From positions 57,561-121,560 of the forward strand of contig NZ_JBHIKY010000012.1 of NCBI RefSeq assembly GCF_042139015.1: a DNA stretch of 64,000 bases, in the 5' to 3' direction. Position 1 is the first letter of the stretch, and each line of letters begins with the position of its first letter. A program made the position numbers and the translations under genes. The notes beneath the pieces were generated by a model that did not search any database, was not told where the DNA came from, and saw only the letters and a program-made list of their open reading frames with translations. Origin of the DNA: JBHIKY01 sp042139015. GTDB taxonomy: Bacteria; Bacillota; Bacilli; Bacillales; Marinococcaceae. This document shows, in pieces, positions 59,782 to 64,000 of this stretch.

Positions 59782-60924
59782 TTAAAATCCGATTGTATGC
59801 TTACCGATGACAATCCGCTGTATTTCACTTGTGCCTTCGTAAATTTCACACACCTTGGCATCCCGGAAAAACCGCTCCGCCGGATACTCTTTCGTGTAAC
59901 CGTAACCCCCAAATACCTGGACCGCTTCAATGGCTGCATCCATCGCTGTTTTGGAGGCAAACAGTTTAGCCATCGAGGCCTCTTTCGTACAGTCGATGTT
60001 ATTGGAACGCAGATGCGCTGCCCGGTACGTGAGAAGTTTGGCAGCCTCCACGTTCGTTGCTATGTCCGCCAGCTTAAATGAAATTCCCTGCTGGCTGCCG
60101 ATACTTCTGCCGAACTGGTGTCGTTCTTTAGCGTAGGTAACAGCAGCTTCAAGTGCTCCTTCGGCAATGCCAAGGGATTGTGCGGCGATTCCGATGCGCC
60201 CTGAGGAAAGATTAGCCATCGCGATAGTGTAGCCTTCTCCTTCTTTTCCTAGCCGGTTTGCTGCAGGTACACGACAGTTCTCAAAAATCAGCTCCGTCGT
60301 ATTCGATCCGTGCAGTCCCATCTTTTTTTCTTTCTTTCCAATCAGCAGTCCGGGACTGTCTTTTTCTACAATAAAGGCACTGATGCCATAGGAGCCTTTG
60401 TCTTTATCCGTGGCAGCAAACACTATATACGTATCAGCTGCTCCACCGTTCGTTATAAATACCTTAGTGCCGTTCAATACATAGTGATCGCCGGAGCGCA
60501 CAGCAGTCGTTTTCAAGCTCGAGGCATTGCTGCCGGCACCGGGTTCGGTCAGGGCAAAAGCTCCGAGATATTCACCTGCTGACAGCTTCGGAATGAATTT
60601 TTTCTTTTGTTCCTCGGTTCCGAAATATAAAATAGGATAAGTGCCTACCGACGTATGCACGGATAAAATCACCCCGAGCGCTGCGCTGACTCTTGAAATT
60701 TCATGAATAGCAATCATGTACGATGTGAAATCCATACCTGCGCCGCCGTACTTCTCCGGCACCGGTATCCCCATCAGCCCGAGTGAGGCCATTTCCTTGA
60801 TTAGCTCTTCCGGGAAGCGGTCTTCCTCTTCCATACGCTTTACAGCAGGAGCGACTTTGTTTTTCACAAAGTCGCGGACCATTTTTCTCATCATTTCCTG
60901 TTCATCTGTGAAGTTTAGATTCAC
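59782..60924 (-). CDS. Acyl-CoA dehydrogenase (paralogue)
   Basis: A 380-residue acyl-CoA dehydrogenase with the motifs GAFALTEPGAGSNAS and EIYEGTSEIQRIVIGKH, including the catalytic Glu. I start at GTG 60924 because AGGAGG lies 8 bp upstream; the frame beyond it is not conserved. The two paralogues are about half identical by eye, suggesting different chain-length or branched-chain specificity. It follows the 3-hydroxybutyryl-CoA dehydrogenase by 19 bp. Confidence 0.93.
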   Translation of the reverse strand: MNLNFTDEQEMMRKMVRDFVKNKVAPAVKRMEEEDRFPEELIKEMASLGLMGIPVPEKYGGAGMDFTSYMIAIHEISRVSAALGVILSVHTSVGTYPILYFGTEEQKKKFIPKLSAGEYLGAFALTEPGAGSNASSLKTTAVRSGDHYVLNGTKVFITNGGAADTYIVFAATDKDKGSYGISAFIVEKDSPGLLIGKKEKKMGLHGSNTTELIFENCRVPAANRLGKEGEGYTIAMANLSSGRIGIAAQSLGIAEGALEAAVTYAKERHQFGRSIGSQQGISFKLADIATNVEAAKLLTYRAAHLRSNNIDCTKEASMAKLFASKTAMDAAIEAVQVFGGYGYTKEYPAERFFRDAKVCEIYEGTSEIQRIVIGKHTIGF

Positions 60925-60943
60925 GTTATCGTCCTCCTGCTGT

Positions 60944-61804
60944 TTATCTATCGTAGGAATAAATGCCGCGGCCTGTCTTTTTCCCATGCCAGCCTGCTTT
61001 GACATACTTCCGCAAAAGCGGGCAAGGCCGGTATTTATCATCGCCAAGTCCGTCATGAAGGGTTTCCATAATATAAAGGCACGTGTCGAGACCAATGAAA
61101 TCCGCCAGTGTGAGCGGCCCCATTGGATGGTTCATGCCAAGCTTCATCACTTCATCAATCGCTTCCGGCTCGGCTACTCCTTCGTGGACAGCGTAAATGG
61201 CTTCGTTGATCATCGGCAGCAGTATCCGGTTCGAGACAAACCCCGGAAAATCATTGACCTCCACCGCTGTTTTTCCAAGTGATTCCGCCGTAAGCTTTAC
61301 AGTTTGAAAAACTTCATCAGTTGTTGCGAGTCCGCGGATAATTTCGACGAGCTTCATCACAGGCACTGGGTTCATAAAATGCATCCCGATCACCTGCTTC
61401 GGCCGGCTCGTGACGGCGGCAATTTCTGTGATCGGAAGCGAGGATGTATTCGTTGCGAGGATGGTTTCCGGCGGCGCAATTTGATCAAGCTCGGTAAAAA
61501 GCTTCTTTTTAACCTCCATGTTTTCTACGACTGCTTCAATAACAAGATCTGCTTTCGATGCGTTTTCTAAGTTGGTCGAGCGGACGATCTGCTCGAGAGT
61601 CTTTGTTTTTTCTATTTCTTCCATCCGCCCCTTTTCCACCTGGCGTGTCAAGTGTTTCTCAATAGTATTGAGGCCGTTCTCCACCCGTTCTTCATCTATG
61701 TCATGCAAATATACGAGGAAGCCTGCCTTAGCGTGAACCTGGGCGATCCCTGCCCCCATCTGGCCGGCTCCTACGACCATTACTGTCTGTACCGTCACTT
61801 TCAT
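60944..61804 (-). CDS. 3-hydroxybutyryl-CoA dehydrogenase
   Basis: The NAD-dependent enzyme interconverts 3-hydroxybutyryl-CoA and acetoacetyl-CoA. The 286-residue protein has the Rossmann motif MVVGAGQMGAGIAQVHAKAG, the catalytic His in GMHFMNPVPVM and the family segment NDFPGFVSNRILLPMINEA. The start ATG 61804 lies 4 bp after AAAGGAGG; an ATG at 61837 overlaps the thiolase end. It lies in the same operon. Confidence 0.93.
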   Translation of the reverse strand: MKVTVQTVMVVGAGQMGAGIAQVHAKAGFLVYLHDIDEERVENGLNTIEKHLTRQVEKGRMEEIEKTKTLEQIVRSTNLENASKADLVIEAVVENMEVKKKLFTELDQIAPPETILATNTSSLPITEIAAVTSRPKQVIGMHFMNPVPVMKLVEIIRGLATTDEVFQTVKLTAESLGKTAVEVNDFPGFVSNRILLPMINEAIYAVHEGVAEPEAIDEVMKLGMNHPMGPLTLADFIGLDTCLYIMETLHDGLGDDKYRPCPLLRKYVKAGWHGKKTGRGIYSYDR

Positions 61805-61826
61805 TCCTCCTCCTTTTTCTACCAGC

Positions 61827-63005
61827 CTAAACTTCAATCAGAATGGCATCTCCCTGTCCGCCGCCGCTGCAGATCGCTGCTATTCCAAGTCCTCCGCCGC
61901 GCCGCTTAAGTTCATGAGCCAGGGTCAAAATAATCCTGGCACCGCTTGCACCAATAGGGTGGCCAAGCGCCACCGCTCCGCCGTTCACATTGATCTTTTC
62001 GGGATCAAGTGCGGCCAGTTTTTCACTTGCCAGCGCCACAGCTGCAAATGCTTCATTTACTTCAAACAGCTTAATATCCGCAAGCTGTCTTCCGGTTTTT
62101 TCTAACAATTTATTAATGACCAGCCCCGGTGTCATTGGAAACTTTTCCGGTTCCATCGCAAGAGCCGTATGGCCATGTATCGTCGCCAGAACTTCAGCAC
62201 CGCTTGCTCTGGCAGTTTCCTCCGACATGACTACCATGGCGCAGGCTCCGTCGTTTACGCCGGGAGCATTGCCGACGGTCACTGTTCCGTCTTTTGAAAA
62301 CACTGGTTTTAATTGACCCAACATGTTTATTGTTGTGTTTTTCCGTGGTGCTTCGTCACGAGCGACTGTGAGGGGGTCCCCTTTTCTCTGCGGCACCTCT
62401 ACTTCGATTATTTCCTCATCAAATAGACCAGATTCGACAGCCGCCGTGGCACGCTGGTGGCTGCTATTCGCCCATTCGTCTTGCATTTCCCGGGAAATAT
62501 CGAGCTTTTCTGCAACTTCTCCCCCGTAAATGCCCATATGAACATCATGAAACGAACAGGTCAGTCCGTCATGCACCATCATGTCCTTTATCGGCGAGTC
62601 CCCCATCCTTATTCCCCAGCGCGCTTTCGGCATGAAGTATGGAGCATTGCTCATTGATTCCATGCCTCCGGCTACAATGATTCCTTCTTCACCGGAGCGG
62701 ATAATCTGATCTGCAAATGTCACACTTCTCATCCCGGAAGCACACACTTTATTAATCGTTTCGGTTTCTACTTCCCAGGAAAGGCCGGCATGGTGTGCTG
62801 CCTGCCGTGAAGGGATCTGTCCCTGCCCTCCCTGGAGAACATTTCCCATAATCACCTCGCGTATATTATCGCGGTCTGCACCGCTTTTATGCAGTGCTCC
62901 TAGAATCGCAGTCCCGCCAAGCTCAGCTGCTGTTAACGGACTGAGCGCTCCTCCAAATTTTCCAAAAGGAGTTCTAGCTCCTCCTGTAATGACAGTTTTG
63001 GTCAT
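61827..63005 (-). CDS. Acetyl-CoA C-acetyltransferase (thiolase)
   Basis: The thiolase cleaves or forms acetoacetyl-CoA. The 392-residue protein has the nucleophile Cys in INKVCASGMRSV, the GHPIGASGARI His motif and the C-terminal CSGGGQGDAILIE. It is the first gene of the operon visible here. It may supply either beta-oxidation or poly-hydroxybutyrate precursors; no PHB synthase lies in the window. Confidence 0.95.
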   Translation of the reverse strand: MTKTVITGGARTPFGKFGGALSPLTAAELGGTAILGALHKSGADRDNIREVIMGNVLQGGQGQIPSRQAAHHAGLSWEVETETINKVCASGMRSVTFADQIIRSGEEGIIVAGGMESMSNAPYFMPKARWGIRMGDSPIKDMMVHDGLTCSFHDVHMGIYGGEVAEKLDISREMQDEWANSSHQRATAAVESGLFDEEIIEVEVPQRKGDPLTVARDEAPRKNTTINMLGQLKPVFSKDGTVTVGNAPGVNDGACAMVVMSEETARASGAEVLATIHGHTALAMEPEKFPMTPGLVINKLLEKTGRQLADIKLFEVNEAFAAVALASEKLAALDPEKINVNGGAVALGHPIGASGARIILTLAHELKRRGGGLGIAAICSGGGQGDAILIEV

Positions 63006-63143
63006 TGTCTTCTTCCTCCTTTAACTAACACTGGATTGTAAGTAACGTGCAGGTGGGTAATGTGTGAGTGGGGCTGGTTTGTGGTTATTGGGACTTGGTG
63101 TGGGATGAATATGGGATGCTGGTTGAATTTGTTGGGTGCTGGT

Positions 63144-63161
63144 TGACCGAACGCTCGCTCA
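63144..63161. promoter_or_regulatory. Candidate TetR operator upstream of the thiolase operon
   Basis: TGACCGAACGCTCGCTCA is an 18-bp dyad with 14 of 18 matching positions (TGANCGANCG/CGNTCGNTCA). It is 139 bp before the thiolase start and could bind the TetR protein encoded in the operon. Confidence 0.45.
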
Positions 63162-63281
63162 CTTTTGTAGTAAAAAAATAGAATTTCCTGCGATTTTATC
63201 TGATTTTGTACAGACTCTGATGCGGCAATAGCTGTCCGGGCCCCGCCGCATCAGGCATGCGTACATGTACTGCGCCTCATA

Positions 63282-63296
63282 ATGAAAACGCTTTCC
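63282..63296. promoter_or_regulatory. cre-like box upstream of the thiolase operon
   Basis: ATGAAAACGCTTTCC matches the cre consensus at 14 of 15 positions. It lies about 280 bp upstream of the thiolase start and a 10-bp-arm hairpin (63217-63254) is between them. Confidence 0.45.
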
Positions 63297-63371
63297 TCAC
63301 TTCATAATTTACGGGAATTTCTTGAAAAAATCAACCCTGATCTTGCAAAAAGCTGAAGGATTTTTATGTCT

Positions 63372-63870
63372 GGAATAGTTTTCGCTGATGATTTTTTGTT
63401 TTTCGCTGATCAATTTTAATTTTCCGCTCATCGATCTTGTTTTTTCGCTGATCAGCATCGATAATCTGCCGGCTCCTGAGTATAGATTTTCACTCCGAAA
63501 ATTTTTTCCCGTGTACAATTGGTTTTTCAAGCTCAGATTCTTTTTTTCCACGCGTCTCCTAGTTTATCCGCGTTTCCCCTTGTAGATTTCCACCGTTCGG
63601 ACGATTTTTTCCGTACTCTCCGCTGGTTTTCCTCCGGTCAGCTAGTTTTTCCTTTTCCTTTGTCTGTTTTCTTCCGCTGCTCTCGTTTATCACGCTCACC
63701 ACAGATATTTCCACGCAATCAACTCGTTTTCCCGCGCTCCATTTATTTTTCCACACTTGCAACAATTTTTTCCGCGTTTCCCTTAAAGATTTCCACCGCT
63801 CAGACGCTTTTTCCGCACTCTCCGCTGGGGTTTCCCCCGCCCCATTCATTTATCACGCTCTCCACTAATT
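63372..63870. repeat. TTTCC-phased array G (AT-rich, degenerate)
   Basis: About 24 units begin with TTTCC, TTTCG or TTTAT every ~20 bp. The left part (63372-63480) has TTTTCGCTGATCA-type units, the right part TTTCCACCG-type units. Two nearly equal blocks (GATTTCCACCGTTCGGACG at 63585 and GATTTCCACCGCTCAGACG at 63790) are 205 bp apart. It lies upstream of the thiolase and downstream of whatever gene ends at the right edge. Confidence 0.75.
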
Positions 63871-63919
63871 TTTGGTTCTAAGTCAATTGTTGGGGTGGAG
63901 GCCGTCAGGCCCCGCCCCT

Positions 63920-64000
63920 TTATCCTACTTGAATGTTCTGATTTTTCGTCTGATGATGTAGTAGAATTTTGCTCCTTAGTCGATCATATCGTCGGAATCC
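63920..64000 (-). CDS. Possible 3' end of a minus-strand gene entering from the right
   Basis: From the window edge the minus strand is open for 26 codons (RRYDRLRSKILLHH) to a TAA at 63920, and a GC-rich hairpin (GGGGCGGGGCC/GGCCTCCACCCC) follows. The stretch is too short for identification; the gene may be real because it would explain the hairpin. Confidence 0.25.
   Translation of the reverse strand, partial: GFRRYDRLRSKILLHHQTKNQNIQVG

Noticed and set aside
2206..63870. Array words as degenerate DnaA boxes (TTTTCCACC resembles TTATCCACA)
   Set aside because: Typically two or more mismatches, and many units read TTTCCCC, TTTCCTC or TTTCG, so box identity is not conserved.

Overview
The window is a chromosomal segment of a low-to-mid GC, endospore-forming, flagellated member of the Bacillaceae. 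Gene order follows the Bacillus subtilis block fabZ-flhP-flhO-mbl-spoIIID ... spoIIQ-spoIID-murAA-ywzB-atpCDGAHFEBI-upp-glyA-ywlG-rpiB-ywlE-mntP-tsaC-spoIIR-prmC-prfA ... tdk-rpmE-rho-glpX-murAB-tal-fbaA-spo0F-ywjG-pyrG-rpoE-acyl-CoA genes, nearly all on the minus strand. Proteins are acidic. The ATP synthase a subunit carries the Lys and Gly residues typical of alkaliphilic Bacillus. A halo- or alkaliphilic lifestyle is therefore likely. No tRNA, rRNA, CRISPR array, prophage or intact insertion sequence was seen.

Layout. 1-1.4 kb: 3' part of an S-layer-homology protein. 1.5-6.8 kb: fabZ, an EpuA-family peptide, flagellar rod genes flhP and flhO, mbl and spoIIID. 6.9-13.9 kb: an inserted block with a membrane GGDEF protein and a symporter module (DUF4212 subunit, Na+/solute symporter, cNMP-CBS-nucleotidyltransferase protein, 3'-5' exonuclease), with two perfect CcpA (cre) boxes. 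14.2-18.0 kb: spoIIQ, spoIID, murAA. 18.5-26.6 kb: ywzB and the ATP synthase operon. 27-29.2 kb: a secreted subtilase. 29.5-39.7 kb: upp, glyA, ywlG, rpiB, a decayed chemoreceptor tail, ywlE, mntP, tsaC, spoIIR, prmC, prfA. 39.8-42.6 kb: CoA-disulfide reductase and an ECF sigma/anti-sigma pair. 42.8-54.6 kb: tdk to rpoE. 54.7-63.0 kb: a beta-oxidation/isobutyryl-CoA mutase operon with its own TetR regulator.

The most unusual content is non-coding. Seven intergenic arrays (about 3.2 kb in total) are built from a TTTCC-starting unit repeated every 20-21 bp, that is, about two helical turns. Three of them are further amplified as higher-order tandem repeats of 203, 184 and 183 bp, made of exactly 10, 9 and 9 units. 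Five of the arrays lie directly beyond an intrinsic terminator of a minus-strand gene, and four share the same cyclic order of unit sequences. I know of no described element with this architecture. A second non-coding signal is a dense DnaA-box cluster (six perfect TTATCCACA boxes plus four one-mismatch boxes) across the tsaC/spoIIR boundary. A third is a four-copy CGGA...TGTCCG repeat between flhO and mbl.

Coordinates of start codons were adjusted where a Shine-Dalgarno (SD) sequence clearly favours an internal start. All function calls rest on recognition of family motifs and gene order, without database searches.
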